Shown: positions 46,650-56,947, numbered from the stretch's first letter. The stretch is 64,000 nucleotides of DNA from an uncultured SAR116 cluster alpha proteobacterium (GCA_902593735.1 CACJJL010000001.1:62001-126000), one strand, 5' to 3'. The notes: generated by a model not told the origin, from the sequence alone. Program-made: numbers and translations.

Positions 46650-47432
46650 ATGGATAATTTTTTTTCTATTAAAAATGAAACTGAAAACATAGTTAGGATA
46701 GAATTAACTAACGGTGAAAAACATAATCCATTATCTTTACAATTAATAAAAAATCTTACAAAAGCTTTAGGAGATGTTTCTGCGCAAACTAAAATAAAAG
46801 TAATAATTATTTCTTCTGAGGGACCTGGTTTCTCAGCTGGGCACGATCTAGAAGAACTAAGACAAAATAAGAAAAATAAAGTTTTCTTTAAAAATTTGTT
46901 TGATGAATGTTCAATCTTAATGCAAACCATATTAAGGTTGCCACAACCAGTTATAGCTGAAGTTTGTGGAATTGCTGCTGCTGCTGGTTGTCAACTAGTA
47001 GCAAGTTGTGATTTAGCTGTTGCTTCGGAACAATCTTCATTTATGACCCCAGGTGTAAATATAGGTCTTTTTTGCTCAACACCTATGGTTGCGGTTTCTC
47101 GAAACATTAGCAGAAAAAAAATCATGGAAATGCTTTTAACTGGAGAAAAACTTAGCGCACAAGAAGCTGTTCAGTTTGGGCTTATTAATAAATGTGTGCC
47201 ATTAGAACGCCTTCATGTTGATACACTAAACTTGGCAAAATTAATAGCTTCAAAGCCAACTTCTACAGTAAAGATTGGAAAGGAGGCTTTTTATAAACAA
47301 GTAGACATGTCACTAGATGAGGCTTATCACTATACTTCTGAAGTAATGGCAATTAACATGATGGAAATAGACGCACATGAAGGTATTAGTGCCTTCTTAG
47401 ACAAAAGACCTCCTTCTTGGAACGAAAAGTAG
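46650..47432 (+). CDS. Enoyl-CoA hydratase/isomerase family protein
   Basis: 'GPGFSAGHDLEELRQ', 'PQPVIAEVCGIAAAAGCQLVASCDLAVASEQSSFMTPGVNIGLFCSTP'. Confidence 0.92.
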   Translation: MDNFFSIKNETENIVRIELTNGEKHNPLSLQLIKNLTKALGDVSAQTKIKVIIISSEGPGFSAGHDLEELRQNKKNKVFFKNLFDECSILMQTILRLPQPVIAEVCGIAAAAGCQLVASCDLAVASEQSSFMTPGVNIGLFCSTPMVAVSRNISRKKIMEMLLTGEKLSAQEAVQFGLINKCVPLERLHVDTLNLAKLIASKPTSTVKIGKEAFYKQVDMSLDEAYHYTSEVMAINMMEIDAHEGISAFLDKRPPSWNEK

Positions 47433-47558
47433 AATTAAGTGGTTTTAAAAATTTTCTTATGAAGCAGATTTAAATTTTTTTACATAGAAAATTATTTTTA
47501 TTTCAAATACTATAATATCAATTTTTATTATTTTATACAATTATAAAAGGCAAACTGT

Positions 47559-49160
47559 ATGACACAAAGCTTTGATTTTATCGTTGTTGGTGCAGGAACT
47601 GCTGGATGTCTCTTAGCGAATCGATTATCAGCAAACGATAGATATTCTGTCGCATTAATAGAAGCTGGAGGAAATGATAATTACCACTGGGTTCATATAC
47701 CAGTTGGATACCTTTATTGTATGGGAAATAAAAGAACAGACTGGCTTTATAAAACTACTTCTCAAAAAGGATTAAACGGAAGATCTCTAAATTATCCAAG
47801 AGGTAAAATCATGGGAGGTTGTTCGTCAATAAATGGTATGATTTATATGCGAGGACAAGCAGATGATTATGACCAATGGAGACAAATGGGTAATGAAGGT
47901 TGGAGTTGGGATGATGTTTTACCATATTTCAAAAATATGGAAGATAGTTATGAAGGTGAAAGTCAGTTTCATGGCGCTGGTGGTGAATGGAAAGTAAATC
48001 AACAAAGACTTTCATGGGATATTTTAGATAGTTTTAGAGACGCAACTATTGAAGCTGGAATACCTAAAACAGATGATTTTAATGAAGGAAATAATTTTGG
48101 AGTTTCTTATTTTAAAGTAAATCAAAATTCTGGATTAAGGTGGAATACTGTTAAAGCATTTATTAAACCAATTCAAAATAGAAAGAACCTTAAAATAATA
48201 AGTAAATGTGAAGTTAATAAAATAATTTTGAACAACAAAAAGTGCAAAGGTATACAAGTATTTAGAAATGGAAAGCTAGAAGACATTTTTACAAACAGAG
48301 AAGTTATACTTTCTGCTGGATCTATAGGGTCACCTAAAATATTAGAATTATCAGGTATTGGTAATCCAAAAATACTCTCAAACTTAGGCATTAATACTTT
48401 GGTTGAGAGTAATAATGTTGGTGAGAATTTACAAGATCATCTTCAATTGAGAGTTATTTATAGGCTAGAAAATGCTAAAACACTTAATCAAAAAGCAAAC
48501 TCTTTACTTGGTAAAATAGCCATTGGTTTAGAATATGCTCTCAAGAGATCTGGACCAATGTCAATGGCGCCAAGTCAATTAGGTATTTTTGCAATGTCTG
48601 ATAAATCTTATGAAACACCCAATCTTCAATTTCATGTCCAACCTCTTTCTTTAGATAAATTTGGAGACCCTTTACATAGTTTTCCAGGTTTAACAGCAAG
48701 TGTTTGTAACCTTAACCCTCAAAGCAGAGGAAAAGTTCACATTACTTCAAAAGATTACAAGATAGCTCCATCAATAGACCCCAATTACTTATCTGAAGAA
48801 AAAGATAAAATTGTAGCTGCTCAATCTATAAAGTTAGCAAGAAAAATAATTTCCCAACCTGCAATGAAAAAATATAATCCCAAAGAATTTGCGCCGGGTA
48901 TACAGTTTCAATCTGAAGATGAACTCAAAAAAGTTGCTGGTGATATTGGTACAACGATTTTTCATCCAGTCGGCACGTGTGCAATGGGCTCTAATAAAAC
49001 CTCAGTGACAGATAGTAACTTAAAAGTAAGAGGAGTGGATGGTCTTAGGATTGCTGATGCTTCAGTAATGCCAACTATAACTTCTGGTAATACGAATGCG
49101 CCGACATTAATGATTGCTGAAAAGGCATCAGAGATGATTTTGCAGTCACATAAAATTTAG
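47559..49160 (+). CDS. GMC oxidoreductase (choline dehydrogenase-like)
   Basis: 'FIVVGAGTAGCLLANRLSA', 'PRGKIMGGCSSINGMIYMRGQADDYDQW', 'AGSIGSPKILELSGIG', 'GTTIFHPVGTCAMG'. Confidence 0.95.
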   Translation: MTQSFDFIVVGAGTAGCLLANRLSANDRYSVALIEAGGNDNYHWVHIPVGYLYCMGNKRTDWLYKTTSQKGLNGRSLNYPRGKIMGGCSSINGMIYMRGQADDYDQWRQMGNEGWSWDDVLPYFKNMEDSYEGESQFHGAGGEWKVNQQRLSWDILDSFRDATIEAGIPKTDDFNEGNNFGVSYFKVNQNSGLRWNTVKAFIKPIQNRKNLKIISKCEVNKIILNNKKCKGIQVFRNGKLEDIFTNREVILSAGSIGSPKILELSGIGNPKILSNLGINTLVESNNVGENLQDHLQLRVIYRLENAKTLNQKANSLLGKIAIGLEYALKRSGPMSMAPSQLGIFAMSDKSYETPNLQFHVQPLSLDKFGDPLHSFPGLTASVCNLNPQSRGKVHITSKDYKIAPSIDPNYLSEEKDKIVAAQSIKLARKIISQPAMKKYNPKEFAPGIQFQSEDELKKVAGDIGTTIFHPVGTCAMGSNKTSVTDSNLKVRGVDGLRIADASVMPTITSGNTNAPTLMIAEKASEMILQSHKI

Positions 49161-49192
49161 TAAGTATGAAATGGGTAATGAAGAGGTAAAAA

Positions 49193-50335
49193 ATGAACTT
49201 TGAGTATAACGAGGATCAGTTAAATATAAAAGAAATGGCAAAAAATTTCGCTGAAACAGAACTCATGCCTCATGCATCTGAATGGGATCAAAATGAAATT
49301 TTTCCTGTCGAAACTTTAAAAAAAGCAGCTGAACTTGGTTTGGCTGCAATTTATGTGAATGAGACTTATGGAGGTTCAGGTCTTAGTCGGTTGGATGCTG
49401 CTATTTGCTTCGAAGAACTTTCTAGGGGATGTGTGTCCACTGCAGCTTATATATCTATCCATAATATGGTTACTTGGATGATAGATGCTCATGGATCAGA
49501 TTATATAAAAGAAAGGTTTATTAAAAAGCTATCAACTATGCAAATGATGTCTAGTTACTGTCTTACAGAACCAGGTTCTGGATCAGATGCTGTGTCATTG
49601 AAAACTAAAGCTACAAAAAAAGGAAATAGTCATTACGTTTTAAATGGTTCAAAAAGTTTTATATCTGGAGGACCTACAAGTGATATTTTTGCAGTAATGT
49701 GCAGAACAGGTGAAGATGGTGCTAGTGGTGTTTCATGTATATTAGTAGAAAAAGGAACAAAAGGTTTATCATTTGGAAAACAAGAAAAGAAAATGGGTTG
49801 GAATAGTCAACACACATCTATGGTAAATTTTGATAATTGTGAAATACCAATAGATAATCTTGTTGGAAATGAAGGTGATGGATTTAAAATTGCAATGAAA
49901 GGTCTAGATGGTGGAAGAGTAAATATTGCCGCATGTTCTTTGGGTGGAGCAAGAGCAGCTTTAGAAGCATCTATGAGTTATTCTGCAGAAAGAAAACAGT
50001 TTGGTAAATCACTAGATAAATTTCAGGTTACACAATTTAAGTTAGCCGATATGGCAACTGAGTTGGAGGCTTCTCGCCTTATGGTTTTAAGAGCCGCTTG
50101 TGCATTAGATACCGCAGATAAACAAGCTACAAAACTATGTGCAATGGCTAAAAGATATGCAACGGATGTATGCTCTGAGATATGTAATATGGCTCTTCAA
50201 ATTCATGGTGGTTATGGATATTTGAAAGACTTTCCGCTAGAAAGACTTGTAAGGGATTTAAGGGTTCATCAAATCTTAGAGGGGACTAATGAAATAATGA
50301 GAGTTATTATTTCAAGACATTTAAAAGCTAATTAA
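49193..50335 (+). CDS. Acyl-CoA dehydrogenase, isobutyryl-CoA dehydrogenase-like
   Basis: 'MMSSYCLTEPGSGSDAVSLKTKATKKGNSHYVLNGSKSFISGG', 'QIHGGYGYLKDFPLERLVRDLRVHQILEGTNEIMRVI'; adjacent to HIBCH. Confidence 0.93.
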   Translation: MNFEYNEDQLNIKEMAKNFAETELMPHASEWDQNEIFPVETLKKAAELGLAAIYVNETYGGSGLSRLDAAICFEELSRGCVSTAAYISIHNMVTWMIDAHGSDYIKERFIKKLSTMQMMSSYCLTEPGSGSDAVSLKTKATKKGNSHYVLNGSKSFISGGPTSDIFAVMCRTGEDGASGVSCILVEKGTKGLSFGKQEKKMGWNSQHTSMVNFDNCEIPIDNLVGNEGDGFKIAMKGLDGGRVNIAACSLGGARAALEASMSYSAERKQFGKSLDKFQVTQFKLADMATELEASRLMVLRAACALDTADKQATKLCAMAKRYATDVCSEICNMALQIHGGYGYLKDFPLERLVRDLRVHQILEGTNEIMRVIISRHLKAN

Positions 50336-50351
50336 ATTTAAAAGGATAATT

Positions 50352-51437
50352 TTGACAATGCAGGATGAAGTTATATTCACTGAAGATAATGGCGTAGGTG
50401 TAATTACCCTTAATAGGCCAGATAGGTTAAATGCACTTACTTATTCAATGGTTCAAAAAATAAATAAAAATCTCAATTCTTGGGAAATTAACGATGATAT
50501 AAACTGCATTATAATTGAGGGTGCTGGAGATCGTTCTTTCTGTGCTGGAGGAGATGTTGTTAAGTTAAGAAAAGAAGTTTTAGCAGACGGTGGACCACCA
50601 ACCAATTTATCTAAATCTTTTTTTTATGACGAATATACTCTTAACTATAAAATTAGTAATTATAAAAAACCTTTCATTTCCTTAATTAATGGATTTACCA
50701 TGGGTGGAGGTGTCGGTGTGTCAATGCATGGTAGTCACGTGGTTGCCTCGGAAAAAACAATGTTTGCAATGCCGGAAACAGCAATTGGATTATTTCCAGA
50801 CGTTGGAGGAGGGTGGTTGCTTGGTCAGTTAGATAAAGGAATTGGGGCTTGGTTGTCTCTAGTTGGTGCAAGAATTAAAGCTTATGACTTATTGAAGCTT
50901 AAACTAATTACTCATTACGTTTCCTCAGAAAAAGTTGAGATTTTAAAGAATTCAATCATTTCTTCTTCACCAAATTCTAATCAAAATGTTAACAATATTA
51001 TTGATCAATTTTCATCAAAACCAGAAACTGAAGATAGTGTGTTGATGAATAATGGGGAATTGATTAAAAAAGTTTTCTCTTATGATACAATTGAACAAAT
51101 ATTTGATGAATGTGAAAAACTCATTGAAAATGAAAATGAATTTTTAAAGGTTCAATACGAAGAGTTAAAACATAAATCTCCAACTTCCTTAAAAATCTCT
51201 TTAAAGCAAATAAGAAATGCTAGTCACATGAGTTTAAAAGACGAACTTATAATGGAGTACAGAATGGTTCAACGTTGTGTAGAAATTGGTGATTTTTTTG
51301 AAGGCGTTAGAGCAATGCTTGTAGATAAAGATAGAAAACCAAATTGGAAACCTAATAACATTCAAGATGTTGATGAAACTCGAGTTAATCTATTTTTTGA
51401 AGATTTAGGAGACTTAGACTTAATTTTAAAAAATTAG
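50352..51437 (+). CDS. 3-hydroxyisobutyryl-CoA hydrolase-like (enoyl-CoA hydratase/isomerase family)
   Basis: 'DRSFCAGGDVVKLRKE', 'NGFTMGGGVGVSMHGSHVVASEKTMFAMPETAIGLFPDVGGGWLL'. Starts with TTG or nearby ATG. Confidence 0.92.
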   Translation: MTMQDEVIFTEDNGVGVITLNRPDRLNALTYSMVQKINKNLNSWEINDDINCIIIEGAGDRSFCAGGDVVKLRKEVLADGGPPTNLSKSFFYDEYTLNYKISNYKKPFISLINGFTMGGGVGVSMHGSHVVASEKTMFAMPETAIGLFPDVGGGWLLGQLDKGIGAWLSLVGARIKAYDLLKLKLITHYVSSEKVEILKNSIISSSPNSNQNVNNIIDQFSSKPETEDSVLMNNGELIKKVFSYDTIEQIFDECEKLIENENEFLKVQYEELKHKSPTSLKISLKQIRNASHMSLKDELIMEYRMVQRCVEIGDFFEGVRAMLVDKDRKPNWKPNNIQDVDETRVNLFFEDLGDLDLILKN

Positions 51438-51468
51438 AATAAAAGTTAATTTCTGGAGGAAAACTAAA

Positions 51469-52641
51469 ATGAACAATGTTTACATTATGTCAGCAAACAG
51501 ATCTGCAATTGGAGGATTTGGAGGTACCCTTAAAAATCATTGTCCTGTCGATCTTGGAACTTTAGTGGCAAAAGAAGCTATTGCAAGATCTGGATATGAG
51601 GCTAATGAAGTTGAGCATGCTGTTTTTGGTAATGTCATACATACAGAACCTAGAGATATGTATGTAAGTAGAGTTATTGCATTACAGGCTGGAATGGACA
51701 AAGCATCTGCTGCGTTGACTGTAAATAGACTTTGTGGCTCTGGGCTTCAGGCAATTGTAAGTGCCTCACAAATTCTCATGCTTGGAGATGCTTCAGTTGC
51801 AATAGCAGGAGGTGTAGAAGTTATGTCAAATGGTGCACATATTGTTCAAGGGTTTCGATGGGGTTCAAGAATGGGTGATGGACAAGTTCATGATATGATG
51901 TTAGGTGCACTTCATGATCCTTTTGGTCATGGACATATGGGTATAACCGCAGAAAATATTTCTAGTAGATATCAAATTAGTAGAGAAATGCAGGATGAAT
52001 TTGCATTAACTAGTCAAAAAAGGGCTCATGAGGCCATTGAAAATGGTAATTTTAAAGATCAAATCCTTCCTATTGAAATAAAAACAAGAAAGGGAATTCA
52101 GATTTTTGAAATAGACGAGCATCCAAAACCAGAAACTAGTATGGAAACATTAACAGGTCTCAAAACTGCTTTTAAAAAAGATGGTGTAGTAACAGCTGGT
52201 AATGCTTCAGGAATTAATGATGGAGCTTCCGCTTTAGTACTAGCTAATGAAGAAAAAGCAAAAAGTGGTAAACCGTTAGCTAGAGTAGTTTCATACGGAT
52301 TTGGAGGTGTTGACCCTGATGAAATGGGAATGGGCCCAGTACCTGCATCAAAAATGGCATTAAATAAAGCTCAACTAACTGTTTCAGATTTAGATTTAAT
52401 TGAATCTAATGAAGCTTTTGCAGCTCAAGCGTGTGCCGTTAATAAACAATTAGGTCTTAATCCTGAGATAGTAAATGTTAATGGAGGAGCTATTGCATTA
52501 GGTCATCCTGTGGGTGCGACTGGTGCAATTATTATGACAAAACTTGTATATGAATTAAGGAAACGTAAAGGAAAATATGGTCTTGCTACTATGTGTATTG
52601 GTGGAGGACAAGGAATAGCAGTTATTATCGAAGCTTTATAA
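51469..52641 (+). CDS. Acetyl-CoA acetyltransferase / thiolase
   Basis: 'TVNRLCGSGLQAIVSASQ' catalytic Cys, 'NVNGGAIALGHPVGATGA', 'ATMCIGGGQGIAVI'. Confidence 0.95.
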   Translation: MNNVYIMSANRSAIGGFGGTLKNHCPVDLGTLVAKEAIARSGYEANEVEHAVFGNVIHTEPRDMYVSRVIALQAGMDKASAALTVNRLCGSGLQAIVSASQILMLGDASVAIAGGVEVMSNGAHIVQGFRWGSRMGDGQVHDMMLGALHDPFGHGHMGITAENISSRYQISREMQDEFALTSQKRAHEAIENGNFKDQILPIEIKTRKGIQIFEIDEHPKPETSMETLTGLKTAFKKDGVVTAGNASGINDGASALVLANEEKAKSGKPLARVVSYGFGGVDPDEMGMGPVPASKMALNKAQLTVSDLDLIESNEAFAAQACAVNKQLGLNPEIVNVNGGAIALGHPVGATGAIIMTKLVYELRKRKGKYGLATMCIGGGQGIAVIIEAL

Positions 52642-52647
52642 AACAAA

Positions 52648-52953
52648 ATGTCTTACAATCGTATTTCAGTAAAAGATGCAAAAGACCTTTTATCAAAAGA
52701 TGATCTAATCTTAATAGATATAAGAGATTACAATTCGTTTGAGAATGGGCATATTGATAATGCCATTCATGTTGACGATTTAAATATTCAAAACTTTCTT
52801 AAAGAAAAAGATAAGAACGATACAATTTTAATTTACTGTTATCATGGCAACTCAAGCCAATCAGTTGCCAATTTTTTCAATCATCACGGTTTCAAAAATG
52901 TATTTAGCATGGATGAGGGATATGAAGGCTGGATAAATATTAATCAAATATAA
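52648..52953 (+). CDS. Rhodanese-domain protein (GlpE-like)
   Basis: 'LILIDIRDYNSFENGHIDNAIHV', 'ILIYCYHGNSSQSVANFF' catalytic Cys loop. Confidence 0.9.
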   Translation: MSYNRISVKDAKDLLSKDDLILIDIRDYNSFENGHIDNAIHVDDLNIQNFLKEKDKNDTILIYCYHGNSSQSVANFFNHHGFKNVFSMDEGYEGWININQI

Positions 52954-53028
52954 AATTTATTTTGAATTAAGGTTTCATAGCTTGTTTCAACAAAAATGAT
53001 TATATATATATCAAGTTATAATAATTAA

Positions 53029-53574
53029 ATGAGGGAAATTTTGGAAACTCGCAAAGGTGGTCGTCTTATAGATAGACCTGAATTTAAAAATAAACCACAA
53101 CCTATAACATTCCTAGGAAAAGACAAAGTGTCTGATGCGATCACCGTCATGGCTGATAAAAATTATGGATCAGTTGTCATTGTAGATAATAAACAAAAAG
53201 TTGTTGGTATTGTTACAGAAAGAGATATCTTAAAAAAGTTAGTGAAAAATAACAAATCACCTAAAACTACCAAACTGGAAGAAATAATGACCCCTAACCC
53301 AAGAGTAGCCAATGAAAATGATGATGTTCTTGATTGGTTAAGAATAATGTCAAATGACAGATTCAGAAGATTGCCAGTTGTAGATGCTAACGGTAAAATT
53401 AAAGTGATTTTTACACAAGGTGATTTTGTATCTTACACATGGCCAGACTTAATTTTTCAAGCCTCTCAATTAGCTAAAGCTTCATTCATGAAAGGATTTT
53501 CTATTAATACATTGCTATTGTTTATGATTGTTTATGGAGTTGCCTTAGTGGCAGCAATGAAAGCTTTTTTATAA
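53029..53574 (+). CDS. Tandem CBS-domain protein with C-terminal transmembrane helix
   Basis: 'MADKNYGSVVIVDNKQKVVGIVTERDIL' and 'MSNDRFRRLPVVDANGKIKVIFTQGDF'; C-terminal 'FSINTLLLFMIVYGVALVAAMKAFL'. Confidence 0.88.
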   Translation: MREILETRKGGRLIDRPEFKNKPQPITFLGKDKVSDAITVMADKNYGSVVIVDNKQKVVGIVTERDILKKLVKNNKSPKTTKLEEIMTPNPRVANENDDVLDWLRIMSNDRFRRLPVVDANGKIKVIFTQGDFVSYTWPDLIFQASQLAKASFMKGFSINTLLLFMIVYGVALVAAMKAFL

Positions 53575-53576
53575 AA

Positions 53577-54029
53577 TTAAGATTTTGTCCTAAGCATTTG
53601 GTTAGATATCCATGTCATAACAATTTCATTATTTTGATTTGTTACAGTATGTTTTAATCTTGCAGTACCTCTTCTAGGGTTTTTTGCTGATTTTCTTGCT
53701 TCTAGAACTTCTATTTTTGTTTTTAATAAATCGCCCGGATACACAGGTTTAGTCCACCTTAGCTCGTCAATTCCCCAAGCACCCATACTTGTTCCATCAT
53801 AAACACCAGTTTTAAAAATTTGTGTAAATGATTTACCTAGTGTCATAAATCCACTTGATGTTAACTGACCAAATGGACCATTTTTAGCAGCTTCTTCATC
53901 TAAGTGGAATGACTGTGGGTCGTATTTTGAAGCAAAGTCAATAATCTCTTCTTTTGTTATTAGAATGAATTCAGTTTCAAAATTTAAACCTACCTCAAAA
54001 TCTTCAAAATATTTTGGCTTAAGTTTCAT
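53577..54029 (-). CDS. MaoC-like (R)-specific enoyl-CoA hydratase/dehydratase
   Basis: 'KYFEDFEVGLNFET', 'FASKYDPQSFHLDEEAAKNGPFGQLTSSGF', 'RWTKPVYPGDLLKTKIEVLE'. Confidence 0.9.
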   Translation of the reverse strand: MKLKPKYFEDFEVGLNFETEFILITKEEIIDFASKYDPQSFHLDEEAAKNGPFGQLTSSGFMTLGKSFTQIFKTGVYDGTSMGAWGIDELRWTKPVYPGDLLKTKIEVLEARKSAKNPRRGTARLKHTVTNQNNEIVMTWISNQMLRTKS

Positions 54030-54050
54030 AAAGAAAATACACTATGTATA

Positions 54051-54800
54051 TTATCTAGGAGCTAAACGAACTGAACCATCAAGTCTAATAGTTTCACCAT
54101 TAAGTAATACGTTAGTCACTATACTCTCTACTAACATCGCATACTCCAAAGGTGTTCCTAAACGTTTGGGAAAGACAGTTGTAGCAATTAAACTTTTTTG
54201 AACTTCGTCACTCATTCCTGCAAGCATGGCAGTGGCAAACAACCCTGGTGCAATAGTATTTACTCTGATACCATTTGATGCAAGTTCACGGGCAATAGGT
54301 AAAGTCATTCCAACAATACCACCTTTTGAAGCAGAATAGGCTGCTTGCCCTACCTGACCATCATAAGCTGCGACTGAAGCTGTATTAATGACAACCCCTT
54401 TTTCACCTTCGGTATCAGGTTCATTGGCTTGCATTTTGTCAGCGCATAATCTAAGCATATTAAAGCTTCCTATTAAGTTGACCTTAAGTACCTTTTCAAA
54501 TAATCCTAAATCATGCATCCCTCTGCTAGATACAACTTTTGCCCCAACTGCTATACCTGCACAATTTACTAAGCAATTTATACCATTAAAACCATCAATA
54601 GCATTTTTCATCTCTTCTTCGTTAGAAACATCTCCAACAACGTATTTACAATTTATGTCATCAGCAACCTTCTTTAGTCCATCAGCATTTAAATCAATAA
54701 GCAGTAATTCTGCTCCTTTATTTTTTAGGTATCTAGCAGTTCCTTCACCAAGACCACTTCCTGCACCTGTAATAACAGCTTTAACATTTTCTATTTTCAT
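54051..54800 (-). CDS. SDR, 3-hydroxyacyl-CoA dehydrogenase type 2 (HSD17B10)-like
   Basis: 'AVITGAGSGLGEGTARYL', 'NTASVAAYDGQVGQAAYSASKGGIVGMTLPIARELASNGIRVNTIAPGLF'. Confidence 0.93.
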   Translation of the reverse strand: MKIENVKAVITGAGSGLGEGTARYLKNKGAELLLIDLNADGLKKVADDINCKYVVGDVSNEEEMKNAIDGFNGINCLVNCAGIAVGAKVVSSRGMHDLGLFEKVLKVNLIGSFNMLRLCADKMQANEPDTEGEKGVVINTASVAAYDGQVGQAAYSASKGGIVGMTLPIARELASNGIRVNTIAPGLFATAMLAGMSDEVQKSLIATTVFPKRLGTPLEYAMLVESIVTNVLLNGETIRLDGSVRLAPR

Positions 54801-54803
54801 TTT

Positions 54804-56048
54804 TTACTCTCCAAAATCACGGATATCATCTATCACTTTACCATCATTTGGTAAACTTTTTATGGGTACTATTTTAGCAGTGCCTCTTAAATTTATAATA
54901 TTTTTAATTTCATCAGATATTTTTTGTTCTAAAGATGCTATCTGATTTGTGTCTGTAACTTCAGCCTCGACTTTCAAAAGTAATTCATCTTTATCATTTG
55001 ATCTACTAACAATCATTCTGGCAGAGCTGTTTATCTTTAAAGATTCTAAAATTTTATTAACTTGTGATGGTTGAACAAACATACCTCTAACTTTTGTTGT
55101 TTGGTCTGCTCTACCCATCCAACCTTTTATTCTTTTATTAGTTCTACCAGTTGAACTATTTCCTTCTAATATTGCTGAAAGATCACCTGTAGCAAACCTG
55201 ATTATAGGTAACTCATAATTATCTAAAACAGTTACGACAACTTCCCCTACCTCACCGTCATTTAAAGGTTTCCCAGTGCCCGGTTTAACGATCTCTAAAA
55301 TCACATTTTCATCTATAACCATTCCATCATTTTCTGCTGCTTCATAAGCAACAAGTCCCAAATCTGCAGTTCCATAGCATTGTCTTACTTGAATATTTCT
55401 TTCTCTAAAAGTTTGAGCAACTGCAGGAAATAAAGGCCCTCCAGTTACCATTGCTTTTTTCAATTTTGAAAGTGATATTTTTTTTTCGTCAGCTTTTTCT
55501 AAAATGATTTTCAAAAAATCTGGAACACCTACATATGCAGTTGTTCCAATATCTTTCATTACTTCGAGTTGTAAATCAGTATTTTCTCCACCTGCTGGGA
55601 AAACTGTACATTTTAAGATTTTTGCTGCTTCTTCAAACATGGCGCCAGCAGGAGTGAAATGATAAGAAAAACAGTTTTGTACAATATCTCCATAACCAAA
55701 ACCAGCAGCGTGCAATGCTCTTGAAAATCTCCACCAATCTTTTGAGTGACCATCTAAGTCATATATCGGACCTGGAGACCTATATATATGCGCAAAATCC
55801 TTTATTTCAGAAACATTTAATTCTGCAAATGGTGGAAAATCAGATTGTTTTTGAATTAATTCTGATTTTCTCAACAAAGGTATTGAGCTTAAATCTTCTA
55901 AGGTCTCAAGAGGTTTTTCAAGTCTTACAGATTGATTATAATTATCTTTAGCTATTTTGGTTAGGTTCTTTAATTTTTTTAGATGATCACTATCTCTTTC
56001 ATCAATTGAACGCGTTTCAAGAGCATCAAAAAATTTATTTTTTGTCAT
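54804..56048 (-). CDS. Phenylacetate-CoA ligase family protein (AMP-binding)
   Basis: 'AAGFGYGDIVQNCFSYHFTPAGAMFEEAAKILKCTVFPAGGENTDLQLEVMKDIGTTAYVGVPDFL', 'RQCYGTADLGLVAYE', 'KVRGMFVQPSQVNKI'. Confidence 0.9.
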   Translation of the reverse strand: MTKNKFFDALETRSIDERDSDHLKKLKNLTKIAKDNYNQSVRLEKPLETLEDLSSIPLLRKSELIQKQSDFPPFAELNVSEIKDFAHIYRSPGPIYDLDGHSKDWWRFSRALHAAGFGYGDIVQNCFSYHFTPAGAMFEEAAKILKCTVFPAGGENTDLQLEVMKDIGTTAYVGVPDFLKIILEKADEKKISLSKLKKAMVTGGPLFPAVAQTFRERNIQVRQCYGTADLGLVAYEAAENDGMVIDENVILEIVKPGTGKPLNDGEVGEVVVTVLDNYELPIIRFATGDLSAILEGNSSTGRTNKRIKGWMGRADQTTKVRGMFVQPSQVNKILESLKINSSARMIVSRSNDKDELLLKVEAEVTDTNQIASLEQKISDEIKNIINLRGTAKIVPIKSLPNDGKVIDDIRDFGE

Positions 56049-56055
56049 ATAAATA

Positions 56056-56895
56056 CTACAACCATCTTTTTCGTCTGCGATATTGTTTTACATCCTTAAA
56101 AGATTGTCTTCCTTCACCTGAAATACCAAGATAAAACTCTTTAACATCCTCATTATCTCTCATAGATTCTGCAGTACCTTCCATAACAACACGACCATTT
56201 TCTAGGATGTAAGCATACTCTGCATATTGAAGTGCCATATTAGTATTCTGTTCTGCTAATAGAATTGTCACTCCTTCTTTCCTATTTATTTCAGCAACAA
56301 TTTCAAAGATTTGTTTGACTAATTGAGGTGCAAGACCCATTGATGGTTCATCTAGTAAAATCATACTAGGGTGAGCCATCAAAGCTCTACCAATCGCTAT
56401 CATTTGCTGCTCACCACCTGAAGTGTAACCAGCTAGTGATGTTCTTCTGTCACGAAGTCTAGGAAAGTAACTATATACCCTTTCTAAGTCTTCTTTAACT
56501 TCTTTGTTGTTACTTCTAGTATATGCACCAGTTAGAAGATTTTCTTCAACAGTTAAATGTTCGAAGCAGTGTCTTCCTTCCATTACTTGAATTACACCTT
56601 TCTTGACTAATTGAGATGGGTCAAGATCGTGTATATGTTCGTTACTGTAAGTAACAGAACCTTTAGTGACCTCTCCTCTTTCTGATGCAAGTAAATTCGA
56701 AATTGATTTCAATGTAGTGCTTTTCCCAGCTCCATTTCCACCAAGTAAGGCTGTGATACCTCCTTTTTTAACTTTTAAGCTTACGCCTTTTAATACAAGG
56801 ATAACATGGCTGTAAACAACCTCTATATTATTTACAATTAAAATATCTTCAGATGTGTTGGGATTTTTATTTTTACTTACTTTTATGTCATCCAT
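56056..56895 (-). CDS. Branched-chain-type ABC transporter ATP-binding protein (LivF-like)
   Basis: Walker A 'LLGGNGAGKSTTLKSI', signature 'YTSGGEQQMIAIGRALM', Walker B 'MILLDEPSMGLAP'. Confidence 0.93.
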   Translation of the reverse strand: MDDIKVSKNKNPNTSEDILIVNNIEVVYSHVILVLKGVSLKVKKGGITALLGGNGAGKSTTLKSISNLLASERGEVTKGSVTYSNEHIHDLDPSQLVKKGVIQVMEGRHCFEHLTVEENLLTGAYTRSNNKEVKEDLERVYSYFPRLRDRRTSLAGYTSGGEQQMIAIGRALMAHPSMILLDEPSMGLAPQLVKQIFEIVAEINRKEGVTILLAEQNTNMALQYAEYAYILENGRVVMEGTAESMRDNEDVKEFYLGISGEGRQSFKDVKQYRRRKRWL

Positions 56896-56947
56896 TTAAT
56901 TTTCCTATGGGTTAAAGAGAGCCTAAATAAATAGGCTCTCAATTTTT

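Noticed and set aside
47433-47558. Possible ncRNA in the gap before the GMC oxidoreductase
   Set aside because: AT-rich, no convincing stem-loops by eye; ordinary promoter region is sufficient.
52999-53012. TATATATATA run considered as a microsatellite or special promoter
   Set aside because: Short AT repeat is unremarkable in such an AT-rich genome.
54388-54945. 185-aa + strand ORF
   Set aside because: Antisense to the SDR and PaaK-like genes, both with clear family motifs; low-complexity Ser/Pro/Ile composition typical of shadow ORFs.
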